From positions 248,001-312,000 of the forward strand of contig NZ_SUMC01000002.1 of the NCBI RefSeq assembly GCF_005047355.1: a DNA stretch of 64,000 nucleotides, given 5' to 3'. The notes beneath the pieces were generated by a model that worked only from the letters and a program-made list of their open reading frames with translations, made no database searches and was not told the origin of the DNA. Positions 52,393 through 61,954 of the stretch are shown here, piece by piece. This DNA is from Actinacidiphila oryziradicis (GTDB taxonomy: Bacteria; Actinomycetota; Actinomycetes; Streptomycetales; Streptomycetaceae). A program made the translations under genes and the position numbers. How positions within the stretch are numbered: position 1 is the stretch's first letter; each line of letters opens with the position of its first letter.

Positions 52393-53199
52393 GTGAGCGA
52401 GCCACACGGAGGACCGGAGTACTTCGGGTCGGAGGTACGCCACGCCCGCCTGCACGCCAGCCTGAAGCAGAAGGATCTGGCGACCAGCACCTGCTACGCA
52501 TCGTCGTACGTCGGCATGGTGGAGAACGGCGAACGACTCGGCAGCGCCGAGTTCGCGCGCGGCTGCGACGAGGTGTTCAACACCAGCGGGTTCTTCGCCC
52601 GCCTGCGGGAGCGGCTGAGCCAGCGCGGCCACCCGGAGTGGTTCGTGCCGTACGTGCGGCTCGAGGCGACCGCGACCTCGATCCTGGACTACAGCGCGAC
52701 CCTCATCATGGGCATGCTGCAGACCCCGGAGTACGCGGATGCGCTGTTCCGCGCCGTGAATCCACGGGACGACGTGGAAGTGACCAAGGAAAAGATCCAG
52801 GCGCGCATGGAACGCCATGCCGTGATGGCTGGCGAAAGTCCCCCACTGCTCTGGGTGATCCTCAACGAGGCCTGCCTTCGGCGCGTGGTCGGCGGCCCCG
52901 AGATCCTGCGCGAGCAGCTCGGGCATCTGCTGCAGGAGGCGGAGTCACCGCACATCACCTTGCAGGTGCTGCCCTTCAGTACCGGCGCGCCGCCGTCCAC
53001 GAGCAGCTTCACGCTGCTGACGTTCGAAGACGACCCGACTGTCGTGTACGCGGAGACCACGCTTGGAGGCCAGGTGGTCGACTCCCCCAAGGACGTGGCG
53101 AGCACCGTGGAAAAGTATGACCGCTTGCGCGCGGATGCTCTGTCGCCGGAGGATTCAATCGCTCTTGTCCGCAAGGCGATTGAGGAGCTGTCCAGATGA
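52393..53199 (+). CDS. XRE-family regulator with DUF5753 domain (Scr1 type)
   Basis: The 268-residue protein has an N-terminal HTH (EVRHARLHASLKQKDLATST, SYVGMVENGERLG) and a DUF5753 domain (residues about 90-260: GMLQTPEYADALFRA, HITLQVLPFSTGAPPS). Such proteins pair with DUF397 proteins and influence development and antibiotic production. GGGAG sits seven bases before the GTG at 52393; an earlier in-frame GTG at 52372 is less likely. The stop overlaps the DUF397 start (ATGA). Confidence 0.9.
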   Translation: MSEPHGGPEYFGSEVRHARLHASLKQKDLATSTCYASSYVGMVENGERLGSAEFARGCDEVFNTSGFFARLRERLSQRGHPEWFVPYVRLEATATSILDYSATLIMGMLQTPEYADALFRAVNPRDDVEVTKEKIQARMERHAVMAGESPPLLWVILNEACLRRVVGGPEILREQLGHLLQEAESPHITLQVLPFSTGAPPSTSSFTLLTFEDDPTVVYAETTLGGQVVDSPKDVASTVEKYDRLRADALSPEDSIALVRKAIEELSR

Positions 53200-53420
53200 G
53201 CCATATCACCTTCGAACGCTCCCGTGCACGGTGGGAAAGGTCCAGCTACAGCGGCGGCGAAGGCGGCCAGTGCGTCGAGTTCGCTCGTGACTTCGCCGCC
53301 TCCGGCATCGTCCCCGTCCGGGACAGCAAGGACCCGGAAGGTCCGGCGATCGTCACCTCCCCCGGCAGCTGGACATCATTCGTCTCCGCCGTCCGGAGCG
53401 GCGGGTTGGCCGACCTCTAA
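53196..53420 (+). CDS. DUF397 protein (partner of the Scr1-type regulator)
   Basis: The 74-residue protein has the DUF397 pattern: WERSSYSGGEGGQCVEFARD, VPVRDSKDPEGPAIV and WTSFVSAVRSGGL. DUF397 proteins act together with the upstream Scr1-type HTH protein, in some cases as an inhibitor pair resembling toxin-antitoxin modules. The ATGA overlap indicates coupled translation. Confidence 0.92.
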   Translation: MSHITFERSRARWERSSYSGGEGGQCVEFARDFAASGIVPVRDSKDPEGPAIVTSPGSWTSFVSAVRSGGLADL

Positions 53421-53529
53421 TCCCGGCTCAGCCAGCCCGTCCACGTACGGATCTCGGCGGGCTCGTTGGCGAATTCCACAGCCGGCACCCGGATCAATTG
53501 GTGGAGCAGCGCTGCCGCGCGGTGATGAG

Positions 53530-53670
53530 GTTCCGCATCCCTTTCGGACGACCTACGGCTGTTCGTGCCGGCGGCCGAGCGTGGACTGGCCGGACGGCCG
53601 CCCGGTGATCACCCGTGATCCGGGGGACTACAAGGGCATGGCCGGGGTCCGCACCATCCCGCTGCGCTGA
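53530..53670 (+). pseudogene. Possible C-terminal remnant of a PIN-domain toxin
   Basis: The end of the region reads GRPVITRDPGDYKGMAGVRT and IPLR before a stop at 53670, which resembles the last strand and acidic motif of VapC-type PIN proteins (VxTxDPxDy). Upstream parts such as RLFVPAAERGLAGRP are in a different frame. Too short and broken to be functional; the assignment is weak. Confidence 0.3.
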
Positions 53671-53717
53671 CACGCGAGGGGGCGGCGCCCCGCGGACACC
53701 GCCCTCCAGCATGTCTC

Positions 53718-54911
53718 TCAACCCTTGACGCAGACGACCTGCTTGAGCTTCGCGACGACCTCGACCAGATCCTGCTGCTGGTGGATGACCTTCTCGATCG
53801 ACTTGTACGCACCCGGAATCTCATCCACCACGCCCGAGTCCTTCCGGCATTCCACGCCCCGGGTCTGCTCCTCCAGATCACGCGTCGAGAACCGCTTCTT
53901 CGCCGCGTTGCGGCTCATCTTCCGTCCCGCGCCGTGCGAGGCGGAATTGAAGGCGTCCGCATTGCCGAGGCCCTTCACGATGTATGAACCGGTGCCCATC
54001 GAGCCCGGGATGATGCCGTAGTCACCGCTGCCGGCCCGGATCGCACCCTTTCTGGTGACGAGCAGGTCCATACCGTCGTAGCGCTCCTCGGCCACGTAAT
54101 TGTGGTGGCAGGAAATGACGGGCTCGAAGGCCACCTTGGCCTTCTTGAATTCCTTGCGTACGACATCCTGGAACAGCGCCATCATGATGGCCCGGTTCCG
54201 CTTCGCGTAATCCTGGGCCCAGAACAGATCGCGCCGGTACGCCGCCATCTGCGGGGTGTCCGAGATGAAGACGGCGAGGTCGCGGTCGACGAGGCCCTGA
54301 TTGTGCGGGAGCTTCTGTGCCTGGCCGATGTGATACTCGGCGAGTTCCTTGCCGATGTTCCGGGAGCCGGAGTGCAGCATCAGCCAGACGATTCCGTCCG
54401 AATCGAGCGTGACTTCGCAGAAGTGGTTGCCTCCGCCAAGCGTTCCCATCTGCTTGACGGCCCGCTCCTCACGGAATTTGACCGCTTCCGCCAGCCCGTC
54501 GAACCCCGCCCAGAACCCGTCCCAGTCCCCCGTCGGGAAGCCGTGCAGCCGGCGCGGGTCGACCGCCTCGGCGTGCATCCCCCGGCCCACCGGAATCGCC
54601 TCCTCGATCTTCGACCGGAGCCGCGACAGATCTTCCGGAAGGTCATCGGCGGTGAGCGAGGTCTTGACGGCGCTCATGCCGCAGCCGATGTCGACCCCGA
54701 CGGCCGCCGGGCAGACAGCGCCCTGCATGGCGATGACGGAGCCGACTGTCGCGCCCTTGCCGTAGTGGACGTCGGGCATGACGGCAAGCCCCTTGATCCA
54801 CGGGAGTGACGAGACGTTACGGAGCTGCTGCATGGCGACGCTCTCGACCGTGGCCGGGTCGGCCCACATGCGGATGGGTACCCGGACGCCAGGCACTTCG
54901 GTGTAGGACAT
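53718..54911 (-). CDS. rtcB: RNA-splicing ligase RtcB family protein
   Basis: The 397-residue protein has RtcB active-site motifs in order: PDVHYGKGATVG, GVDIGCGMSAVKT (metal-binding Asp/Cys), GGGNHF, LMLHSGSRNIGK, ISCHHNYVAEE and FNSASHGAGRKMSR with the His that takes GMP. RtcB joins 2',3'-cyclic phosphate or 3'-phosphate RNA ends to 5'-OH ends using GTP and Mn2+, repairing tRNA or rRNA cuts. It stands alone; no archease or RtcA gene is adjacent. Confidence 0.93.
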   Translation of the reverse strand: MSYTEVPGVRVPIRMWADPATVESVAMQQLRNVSSLPWIKGLAVMPDVHYGKGATVGSVIAMQGAVCPAAVGVDIGCGMSAVKTSLTADDLPEDLSRLRSKIEEAIPVGRGMHAEAVDPRRLHGFPTGDWDGFWAGFDGLAEAVKFREERAVKQMGTLGGGNHFCEVTLDSDGIVWLMLHSGSRNIGKELAEYHIGQAQKLPHNQGLVDRDLAVFISDTPQMAAYRRDLFWAQDYAKRNRAIMMALFQDVVRKEFKKAKVAFEPVISCHHNYVAEERYDGMDLLVTRKGAIRAGSGDYGIIPGSMGTGSYIVKGLGNADAFNSASHGAGRKMSRNAAKKRFSTRDLEEQTRGVECRKDSGVVDEIPGAYKSIEKVIHQQQDLVEVVAKLKQVVCVKG

Positions 54912-55105
54912 CTCGGTCCCCCTGTAGCAGTGAGCAAAGCGGTACGACAAAGCAATTATCGGCGAAAACGGAAATCAAGCACGAAGACGGAGATACCGCC
55001 ATCCGGACCGGCGAGCGCATCAGCGCGTGCGGTAGACATTGTCTCCACTGGCCGCGCACGCGCGCCAAGGATTAAACGGGTTCGCCTGCGGAAGGGGCCA
55101 GGTCA

Positions 55106-55933
55106 GTGCAGCGATCGGGAGGTAGCACCGCAAGGGGGCTGCTGGCCGCGGCGTGCTCCGCAGTGCTCGCGGTAGCGGCGCTCGCGGGATGCAGCGGCGG
55201 CAGCGGGACGAACAACGCCGGGGCGGACTCGAAGCAGGCGGGGAGCACGGCTTCGGTGTCGGCGGCGCCGCCGGGAAAGTACCGGGTGCTGCCGGAGCCG
55301 TGCGGGTCGGTCGGGCAGAACACCCTCAAGGCGCTGTTGCCCGAGTCGAGCGACTACGCGGGGCAGGCGACGCTGACGTACGACACGGACCGCCGGGTGG
55401 GCTGCAACTGGTCCGGGAAGACGGACCGGGGCACCCGGAATCTGAGCATCGACATCGAGCGGGCAGTGTCGTACGACCCGACCGTGAGCGACGAGGACGA
55501 GGCGCGGCAGCTATACGACAAGGAGGCGGTCGCGGCAGGCCTTCCTGCGTCCTCACCCTCTGCCTCGTCGTCCGCCACTGCGTCCCCCACGGCATCGGCA
55601 TCGGCGTCCGCGTCGCTGTCCGCCGCCGCCACCGCATCCACCTCCGCATCCACCTCCGCATCCGATTCCGCATCCGATTCCGCATCCGATTCCGCAGCGC
55701 CGGCGCCCCGGGTGCTCAGCGGGCTCGGGAACAGCGCGTTTCTGAACGACGTGCTGACGACCAAGGACTCGGGGGTGCACCGGGACGTGACGGTCGTGTT
55801 CCGGAAGGCGAATGTGCTGGTCACGCTGGTGTTCTCACAGTGGTCGACGGACAACTCGGTGACGCCGGGAAGCCAGGAGTTGCAGGACGGAGCACGGAAG
55901 GCCGCGGGCGAAATCGCCGGGCAATTCAGCTAG
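55106..55933 (+). CDS. DUF3558-like lipoprotein with Ser/Ala repeat insert (second of three)
   Basis: The 275-residue protein has a signal peptide ending VAALAGC (lipobox) and two conserved blocks, LPEPCGSVGQNTLKALLP and RRVGCNWSGKTDRGTRNLSI, shared with its paralogues. Between residues 148 and 198 a Ser/Ala/Thr/Asp-rich stretch with repeated SASDSA units, encoded by 12- to 18-base tandem repeats, separates it from the C-terminal block VTVVFRKANVLVTLVFSQ. A GAAGGGG site precedes the GTG at 55106. Confidence 0.82.
   Translation: MQRSGGSTARGLLAAACSAVLAVAALAGCSGGSGTNNAGADSKQAGSTASVSAAPPGKYRVLPEPCGSVGQNTLKALLPESSDYAGQATLTYDTDRRVGCNWSGKTDRGTRNLSIDIERAVSYDPTVSDEDEARQLYDKEAVAAGLPASSPSASSSATASPTASASASASLSAAATASTSASTSASDSASDSASDSAAPAPRVLSGLGNSAFLNDVLTTKDSGVHRDVTVVFRKANVLVTLVFSQWSTDNSVTPGSQELQDGARKAAGEIAGQFS
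55617..55700. repeat. Tandem coding repeats within the second DUF3558-like gene
   Basis: The units TCCGCATCCGAT and TCCGCATCCACC recur in tandem and encode Ser-Ala-Ser-(Asp/Thr). They differ in number from the paralogues, which lack the insert, so the region is a likely site of slippage variation. Confidence 0.75.
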
Positions 55934-56000
55934 CAGGGACATACCACGGACGCAGGCAGAATTGGGGTGCCCGCGAGGCCGCCGCGTAGTCTGTGTGGCT

Positions 56001-56702
56001 ATGCAACGATCAGCGCCCCGTCTCGCCCGTCTGCTCGCGAGCGCAGCCGTGCCGGTGATGCTCATCGCCGGCTGCTCCTCGGGATCGGATTCCAGCTCGT
56101 CGAAGAAGGCCTCGGACGGCAATCCGTCCGTCTCCGGTTCCGCCTCCCCGTCGCCGTCCCCGACACTCGCGGCAGCCAAGTACGCGAAGCTGCCGGACCC
56201 CTGCAAGTCGGTGACGCAGAAGACGGTCAAGCAGCTGGTGCCGAAGGTGAAGGACACCAGCGGCCTGGCCGCGAAGTCCTCCGACGCCACCGCCCGGGGC
56301 GGCTGCTCCTGGAACGGCCTGGACGGCTTCCAGTACCGGTGGCTGGACGTGGCGCTGCAGCGCTTCGAGACGGTCCCCGGGATCGGCTCCGCCGAGGAGC
56401 AGGCGGTGAAGCGGTACGGGGAGCAGGTCGCCGCGGCGACCGCGACGAAGGGCGCGAAGTCGGGCGCCGTTGCCGGACTCGGCGGCGATACGGCGACGAT
56501 GGTGACCGCCGAGGTGACGAAGGACAAGGAGCAGTACCAGCAGGTGACAGTGGTCACCCGGACCGGGAATGTCGTGGCGGTCCTGTCCTACAACGGCGCG
56601 GGCATGGAGAGCGCGAAGACGCCGAAGGCGGCGGACCTGCAGAAAGGCGCCAAGGCGGCGGCCAAGGAAGCCATGGCGTCGGTCGCTACAACGAACACGT
56701 AA
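56001..56702 (+). CDS. DUF3558-like lipoprotein (third of three)
   Basis: The 233-residue protein has signal peptide MQRSAPRLARLLASAAVPVM with lipobox LIAGC, a Ser-rich linker, then LPDPCKSVTQKTVKQLVPKV and GCSWNGLDGFQYRWLDVAL. These are closest to the protein at 47908 (SWNALKGFAYRWLDV). It follows the second copy by 67 bases. Two Cys (in PCKSV and GCSW) probably form a disulfide. The ATG at 56001 is preferred because upstream codons do not resemble a signal peptide. Confidence 0.85.
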   Translation: MQRSAPRLARLLASAAVPVMLIAGCSSGSDSSSSKKASDGNPSVSGSASPSPSPTLAAAKYAKLPDPCKSVTQKTVKQLVPKVKDTSGLAAKSSDATARGGCSWNGLDGFQYRWLDVALQRFETVPGIGSAEEQAVKRYGEQVAAATATKGAKSGAVAGLGGDTATMVTAEVTKDKEQYQQVTVVTRTGNVVAVLSYNGAGMESAKTPKAADLQKGAKAAAKEAMASVATTNT

Positions 56703-56852
56703 CGGACAGGCCCCACTCCGCTGCACGTAACAACTGCCACACAACTTCCGCCCTATATGCACCAATTTCGCACGATTGTGCGAGACCTTCCCCGGTTCAT
56801 GTGGCAGGCTGAGCCTGCCAGTTGCCGAGTCGCGAGTCGGGGAGGGTCGCGG

Positions 56853-58136
56853 TTGTCCGCGATACAGATGAACCGGACGCACCGCATTTTGGTCGGTGTG
56901 GTCATCGCCGGTGCGGTCGTCATCGCCGCGATCGGCTTCGCAGGTTCCTACGCGGCGGTGCGGGAGCTGGCGCTGCACAAAGGCTTCGGCTGGTTCTCGA
57001 ACGTCTTCCCGGTCGGCATCGACGCCGGGATCGTGGTGCTTCTCGCCCTGGACCTGCTCCTGACCTGGCTGCGCATACCCTTCCCCCTGCTTCGGCAGAC
57101 CGCGTGGCTGTTGACGGCCGCCACGATCGCCTTCAACGGCGCCACCGCCTGGCCCGACCCGCTCGGCGTCGGGATGCACGGCATCATCCCGATCCTCTTC
57201 GTCGTCTGCGTCGAGGCCGCCCGGCACGCGATCGGGCGCGTCGCGGACATCACCGCCGACAAGCACATGGAGTCGGTGCGCATCACGCGCTGGGTCCTCG
57301 CGCCCGTGCCGACCTTCCGGCTGTGGCGCCGCATGAAGCTGTGGGAGCTCCGCTCGTACGACGAGGTCATCAAGCTCGAGCAGGACCGCCTCGTCTACCG
57401 CGCCCGCCTCCGGGCCCGCTACGGCCGCGCCTGGCGCCGCAGAGCCCCCGTCGAGGCCCTGATGCCGCTGCGCCTCGCCCGCTTCGGCGTGCCCCTCGCC
57501 GAGACCGGCCCTGTCGGCCTCGCCGCAGCCGGCATCGTCGTCCAGACCCCCGCCATGCTCGCCCCGGCCCCGGAGCCGGTACCCGTGCCGGAACGAACCC
57601 CGGAACCGGCCGCCGCGGCGGGGCCGGCCCCCGCACCGCCGCCAGCGCCGGAGCCCGTGTACGAACCGGTGATCGAATCAGAACCGCAGACCGCGTACGT
57701 ACCCGAGCCGGCTCCCGCGATCCTGGTCCCGACCGGCAACGGCAGCCACCGCACCCTGGCCAACGGCAGCGGCGGGGTCCGCTCGGTCTCCGCCGCCTAC
57801 CTCGGCCCCGATCCGGAGCCGGAGCCCGATCCGGAGCCCGAACTCGAGTACTCGCCCGAGTTCACGGTCGAGGTCCCGATCCCGGTCCTGCCCGAATACG
57901 CGTCCGAGCCGGAGCCCCCGGCGGACGAGTCGTCCCGCCAGGAGATCTACGCCCGGGCCTTCCTGGCGTACCGCGCCCAGTACGGCGACTTCCCGAACGC
58001 CCGCCAGTTCGGCCTCATGCTGCAGGACCGCTACGGCATCGAGGGCCCGAACGGCGGCCCCCTCAGCGAGAGCACCCTCCGGCCGCACCTGCGCGGCCTG
58101 CGGCGCTCGGTCGAGGCCGCGCCCTCCGCGCGGTAA
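56853..58136 (+). CDS. DUF2637 membrane protein with Pro-rich linker
   Basis: The 427-residue protein has four membrane helices in the first 125 residues (ILVGVVIAGAVVIAAIGFAG, VGIDAGIVVLLALDLLLTWL), a basic helical part, a Pro/Glu-rich linker (about 235-360) and a conserved C-terminal helical domain (AFLAYRAQYGDFPNARQFGL, LSESTLRPHLRGLRR). DUF2637 proteins also occur as spread (Spd) proteins of Streptomyces plasmids, but this copy sits in core-gene surroundings. The TTG at 56853 has GGAGGG six bases ahead; ATG 56868 is the alternative. Confidence 0.8.
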   Translation: MSAIQMNRTHRILVGVVIAGAVVIAAIGFAGSYAAVRELALHKGFGWFSNVFPVGIDAGIVVLLALDLLLTWLRIPFPLLRQTAWLLTAATIAFNGATAWPDPLGVGMHGIIPILFVVCVEAARHAIGRVADITADKHMESVRITRWVLAPVPTFRLWRRMKLWELRSYDEVIKLEQDRLVYRARLRARYGRAWRRRAPVEALMPLRLARFGVPLAETGPVGLAAAGIVVQTPAMLAPAPEPVPVPERTPEPAAAAGPAPAPPPAPEPVYEPVIESEPQTAYVPEPAPAILVPTGNGSHRTLANGSGGVRSVSAAYLGPDPEPEPDPEPELEYSPEFTVEVPIPVLPEYASEPEPPADESSRQEIYARAFLAYRAQYGDFPNARQFGLMLQDRYGIEGPNGGPLSESTLRPHLRGLRRSVEAAPSAR

Positions 58137-58184
58137 CTCGCCGCCCACCCGCCGCAGCGCCGCAGGCGAGCCCGGCAGGACCCC

Positions 58185-59921
58185 TCAGGGGGCCAGAAGC
58201 TTCCGCACCCGCTCGGCCCCGACCGCCAGCAGCAACGTCGGCAGCCTCGGCCCGGTGTCCCGCCCGACAAGCAGCCGGTACAGCAGCGCGAAGAAAGTCC
58301 GCTGCGCGACCTTCAGCTCGGGCGTCGGCTTCGCGTCCAACGGAAGCCCCGCCTGGATCTTCGGCACCGCGTACACATGCGCGGTGAGCCCGTCCAGCGA
58401 CCAGTGGTCGTCCAGCCCCTCCAGCAGCAGGCGCAGCGACTCCCGCTCGGCCTCGCCGAGCGAGCCCAGCAGCTCGGTATCCGGCTCGTCCCGGACCCGG
58501 GTGCGCTGGTCGGCCGGAACATGGGTGGTGATCCAGGCCTGGGCGCGGTCGAGCCGGGGCCGGGTCTCGTCGAGTGAGGTGACCGGATTCCCCGGGTCGA
58601 GGTCGCGCAGAATCCGCAGCGTCTGCTGCTCGTCGCCCGTCGTGATGTCGACGACGGAGGCAAGCGTGCGGTACGACAGCGGCCGGGGCGTCCTCGGCAG
58701 CTCGCGGTCGGCGGTGCGCGTAGCGCGGCTGTACGCGGCGGCGTCAGCGGCCTGCGCCGAGCCGTCCGCGATCTTGCGCTCCAGCGCGTCCCACTCGTCG
58801 TAGAGCCGCTGGATCTCCTGGTCGAAGGCGATCTTGAACGACTGGTTGGGCCTGCGCCGCGCGTACAGCCAGCGCAGCAGCGGCGCCTCCATGATCTCGA
58901 GGGCGTCCGCAGGGATCGGAACCCCGCCCTTCGAGCTCGACATCTTGGCCATGCCGCTGATGCCGACGAAGGCGTACATCGGCCCGATGGGCTGCTCGCC
59001 GCCGAAGATCTCGCGCACGATCTGGCCGCCGACCACGAAGGACGACCCGGGCGACGAATGATCAACGCCCGAGGGTTCGAAGATCACGCCCTCGTAAGCC
59101 CAGCGCATCGGCCAGTCGACCTTCCAGACCAGCTTGCCGCGGTTGTGCTCGGAGAGCTTGACGGTCTCCTCGTGCCCGCACACACAGCTGTATGTGAGCT
59201 CGGTCGTCTCGTCGTCGTACGCGGTGACCGTGGTCAGGTCGCGGTCGCAGACCGAGCAGTAGGGCTTGTACGGGAAGTACCCCGCGCCGCCGGTGCTGCC
59301 GTCGTCCTCGTCCGCGGCGCCGGAGCCCTCGGCGGCCTCGATCTCGGCCTCGTCGACAGGCTTCTGCTGCTGCTTGGGAGCGGCCTTCGCCCCGGGCTTG
59401 GCCTTTGTGCGGTACCGGTCCAGCACCGCGTCGATCTGCGCGCGCTCGCGCATCGCGAAGAGGATCTGCTCGCGGTACGCACCCGCCGTGTACTGCTCGG
59501 TCTGGCTGATCCCGCGGTACTCGATGCCCAGCTCGGCGAGCGCGGCGATCATCGGGGCCTTGAAGTGCTCGGCCCAGGAGGAGTACTCACTCCCCGCAGG
59601 CGCGGGCACCGCGGTCAGCGGCTTGCCGATGTGCTCGGCCCACGACGGATCGATGCCGGCCGGGACCTTGCGGAACCGGTCGTAGTCGTCCCAGGACAGG
59701 ATGTGCACGACCTCGCGGCCCCGGCGCCTGATCTCGTCGGCGACGAGGTGCGGGGTCATGACCTCGCGCAGATTGCCGAGGTGGATGGGGCCGGAGGGGC
59801 TGAGTCCTGACGCGACGACGACGGGTTTGCCGGGGGCTCGACGATCCGCCTCGGCGATGACCTCGTCCGCGAAACGGGAGACCCAGTCGGCCTCGGTGGT
59901 GCTCTGAGCCACGATCGGCAC
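58185..59921 (-). CDS. lysS: Lysyl-tRNA synthetase, class I
   Basis: The 578-residue protein has the class I signature motifs PSGPIHLGNLREVM (HIGH-like) and MAKMSSSKGG (KMSKS-like), and a zinc-ribbon-like part CSVCDRDLTT with CVCGHEE. This is the archaeal-type class I LysRS, found in some actinobacteria instead of, or beside, class II LysRS. It attaches lysine to tRNA-Lys. It has an inserted Lys/Glu/Ala-rich loop near residue 180. Divergent from argS. Confidence 0.93.
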   Translation of the reverse strand: MPIVAQSTTEADWVSRFADEVIAEADRRAPGKPVVVASGLSPSGPIHLGNLREVMTPHLVADEIRRRGREVVHILSWDDYDRFRKVPAGIDPSWAEHIGKPLTAVPAPAGSEYSSWAEHFKAPMIAALAELGIEYRGISQTEQYTAGAYREQILFAMRERAQIDAVLDRYRTKAKPGAKAAPKQQQKPVDEAEIEAAEGSGAADEDDGSTGGAGYFPYKPYCSVCDRDLTTVTAYDDETTELTYSCVCGHEETVKLSEHNRGKLVWKVDWPMRWAYEGVIFEPSGVDHSSPGSSFVVGGQIVREIFGGEQPIGPMYAFVGISGMAKMSSSKGGVPIPADALEIMEAPLLRWLYARRRPNQSFKIAFDQEIQRLYDEWDALERKIADGSAQAADAAAYSRATRTADRELPRTPRPLSYRTLASVVDITTGDEQQTLRILRDLDPGNPVTSLDETRPRLDRAQAWITTHVPADQRTRVRDEPDTELLGSLGEAERESLRLLLEGLDDHWSLDGLTAHVYAVPKIQAGLPLDAKPTPELKVAQRTFFALLYRLLVGRDTGPRLPTLLLAVGAERVRKLLAP

Positions 59922-59946
59922 ACATCCCTCTCGTACTCGCCGTACA

Positions 59947-59990
59947 CAAGTCCGGCGGGGTCAATTAATGCAAGTCTGGCAGGGTCAATT
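59947..59990. repeat. Two 20-base direct repeats in the lysS-argS promoter region
   Basis: CAAGTCCGGCGGGGTCAATT (59947-59966) and CAAGTCTGGCAGGGTCAATT (59971-59990) match at 18 of 20 bases, with a period of 24 bases. They occupy most of the 131-base gap between the two divergent aminoacyl-tRNA synthetase genes and may be regulator-binding sites. Confidence 0.6.
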
Positions 59991-60052
59991 GTCTGGGATA
60001 CTGGGTTGCTCGCCAAACCACTTAGCAGCCCCCTATCGAAACGGCTCGGCCC

Positions 60053-61792
60053 ATGGCTTCGGTTCCGTCCCTCTCCGCCACGATCCAGCAGCGCATCGCC
60101 GACGTCCTCGGCGCCGATCCGCTGCTGCGACGTAGCGACCGGGCCGACTTCCAGGCCAACGGGGTGCTGGGCCTGGCCAAGCGGAACAAGGCCAACCCGC
60201 GCGAGCTCGCCGCCAAGGTCGTCACCGCTCTCCCCGCCGACGGCGAGCTGATCGCGGACATCGAGGTGTCCGGCCCCGGCTTCCTCAACATCACGGTCTC
60301 CGACGCCGCCATCACCAACATCCTCGCCGCCCGCGCGGCGGACGGTCGCCTCGGCGTTCCGTCGGCCGAGAAGCCGGGGATCACGGTCATCGACTACGCC
60401 CAGCCCAATGTGGCGAAGGAGATGCACGTCGGCCACCTCCGCTCCTCGGTGATCGGCGACGCGATCGCCAAGATCCTCGAATTCGAGGGCGAGACGGTGA
60501 TCCGCCGCCACCACATCGGCGACTGGGGCACCCAGTTCGGCATGCTCGTCCAGTATCTGATCGAGCACCCGCACGAGCTGGACGCCTCTCCCGAGGGCAG
60601 CGACGGCGAGGAGTCGATGTCCCGGCTGGACCGGGTCTACAAGGCGGGGCGGGCGCTCTTCGACACCGACGAGGAGTTCAAGACCCGCAGCCGCAAGCGG
60701 CTGGTCGAGCTACAGGCCGGCGACCCGGAGACGCTCGCGATCTGGCAGCAGTTCGTGGACGAGTCGAAGATCTACTTCTACTCGGTCTACGACAAGCTCG
60801 ACATCGCCATCCGCGACGAGGACATCGTCGGCGAGAGCGGCTACAACGACATGCTGGTCGAGACCTGCAAGCTGCTTGAGGACACCGGCGTCGCCGTGCG
60901 GTCCAACGGTGCGCTGTGCGTGTTCTTCGACGACATCAAGGGCAAGGACGGCGAGCCGGTACCGCTGATCGTGCAGAAGGCGGACGGCGGCTTCGGCTAC
61001 GCCGCCACCGACCTGTCCGCGATCCGCAACCGGGTGCGGGATCTGCACGCCGACACCCTGCTGTATGTCGTCGATGTCCGGCAGGCGCTGCATTTCAAGA
61101 TGGTCTTCGCCACCGCCCGCCGGGCGGGCTGGCTGACCGAGGAGATCACCGTCAAGCACATCCCCTTCGGCACGGTCCTGGGCAAGGACGGCAAGCCGTT
61201 CAAGACCCGTGCGGGCGAATCCTTCCGGCTGGTCGACCTGCTGGACGAGGCGGTGGACCGGGCAAAGTCCGTCGTCCGGGAGAAGAACGAAGAACTGTCG
61301 GAGCAGGAGATCGAGGAACGCGGCGCCGAGGTCGGCATCGGCGCGATCAAGTACGCGGACCTGTCCACCTCCCTGGGCCGCGATTATGTCTTCGACCTCG
61401 ACCGGATGGTGTCGCTGACCGGTGACACGAGTGTCTACCTGCAGTACGCCTTCGCCCGCATCCAGTCGATCCTCCGCAAGGCCGGAGATGCCCGGCCCTC
61501 CCCCCACCCGGAGCTTCCGCTGGCCCCGGCGGAGCGTGCTCTCGGGCTGCTGCTGGACGAATTCGGCAACACGCTGGAAAGCGTCAGCGAGACCTACGAG
61601 CCCCACAAGCTGGCCTCGTACCTCTACTCGGTGGCCTCGGCCTTCGCGACGTTCTACGAGCAGTGCCCAGTCCTCAAGGCCGAGAATTCGGTCGAGCTCC
61701 GGGAGAACCGCCTGTTCCTGTGCGAGCTGACCGGCCGCACCCTGCACCAGGGCATGGTACTGCTGGGCATCCGGACGCCCGAGCGCCTCTGA
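60053..61792 (+). CDS. argS: Arginyl-tRNA synthetase
   Basis: The 579-residue protein has an N-terminal Add-1 tRNA-binding domain, the signature [20 protein letters not shown] (HVGH as the HIGH motif), and a DALR anticodon-binding C-terminus with [18 protein letters not shown]. It lacks a canonical KMSKS, as many ArgRS do. It attaches arginine to tRNA-Arg. Length is typical. Confidence 0.96.
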   Translation: MASVPSLSATIQQRIADVLGADPLLRRSDRADFQANGVLGLAKRNKANPRELAAKVVTALPADGELIADIEVSGPGFLNITVSDAAITNILAARAADGRLGVPSAEKPGITVIDYAQPNVAKEMHVGHLRSSVIGDAIAKILEFEGETVIRRHHIGDWGTQFGMLVQYLIEHPHELDASPEGSDGEESMSRLDRVYKAGRALFDTDEEFKTRSRKRLVELQAGDPETLAIWQQFVDESKIYFYSVYDKLDIAIRDEDIVGESGYNDMLVETCKLLEDTGVAVRSNGALCVFFDDIKGKDGEPVPLIVQKADGGFGYAATDLSAIRNRVRDLHADTLLYVVDVRQALHFKMVFATARRAGWLTEEITVKHIPFGTVLGKDGKPFKTRAGESFRLVDLLDEAVDRAKSVVREKNEELSEQEIEERGAEVGIGAIKYADLSTSLGRDYVFDLDRMVSLTGDTSVYLQYAFARIQSILRKAGDARPSPHPELPLAPAERALGLLLDEFGNTLESVSETYEPHKLASYLYSVASAFATFYEQCPVLKAENSVELRENRLFLCELTGRTLHQGMVLLGIRTPERL

Positions 61793-61954
61793 GCGCTCCA
61801 ATGCGCCCCCCATATGGCGGCCCCGGTGCACACTGCCAGGGCCGCCATAGGGCTGCTTTGGCCCGTTTTGACCGGCAGAATCGTTACTGGACGCGTCCTA
61901 CGATCGAGATGAGGTCCCGTGACCGACAAGGACGAGGCAGACAGGAGGAGCGAC

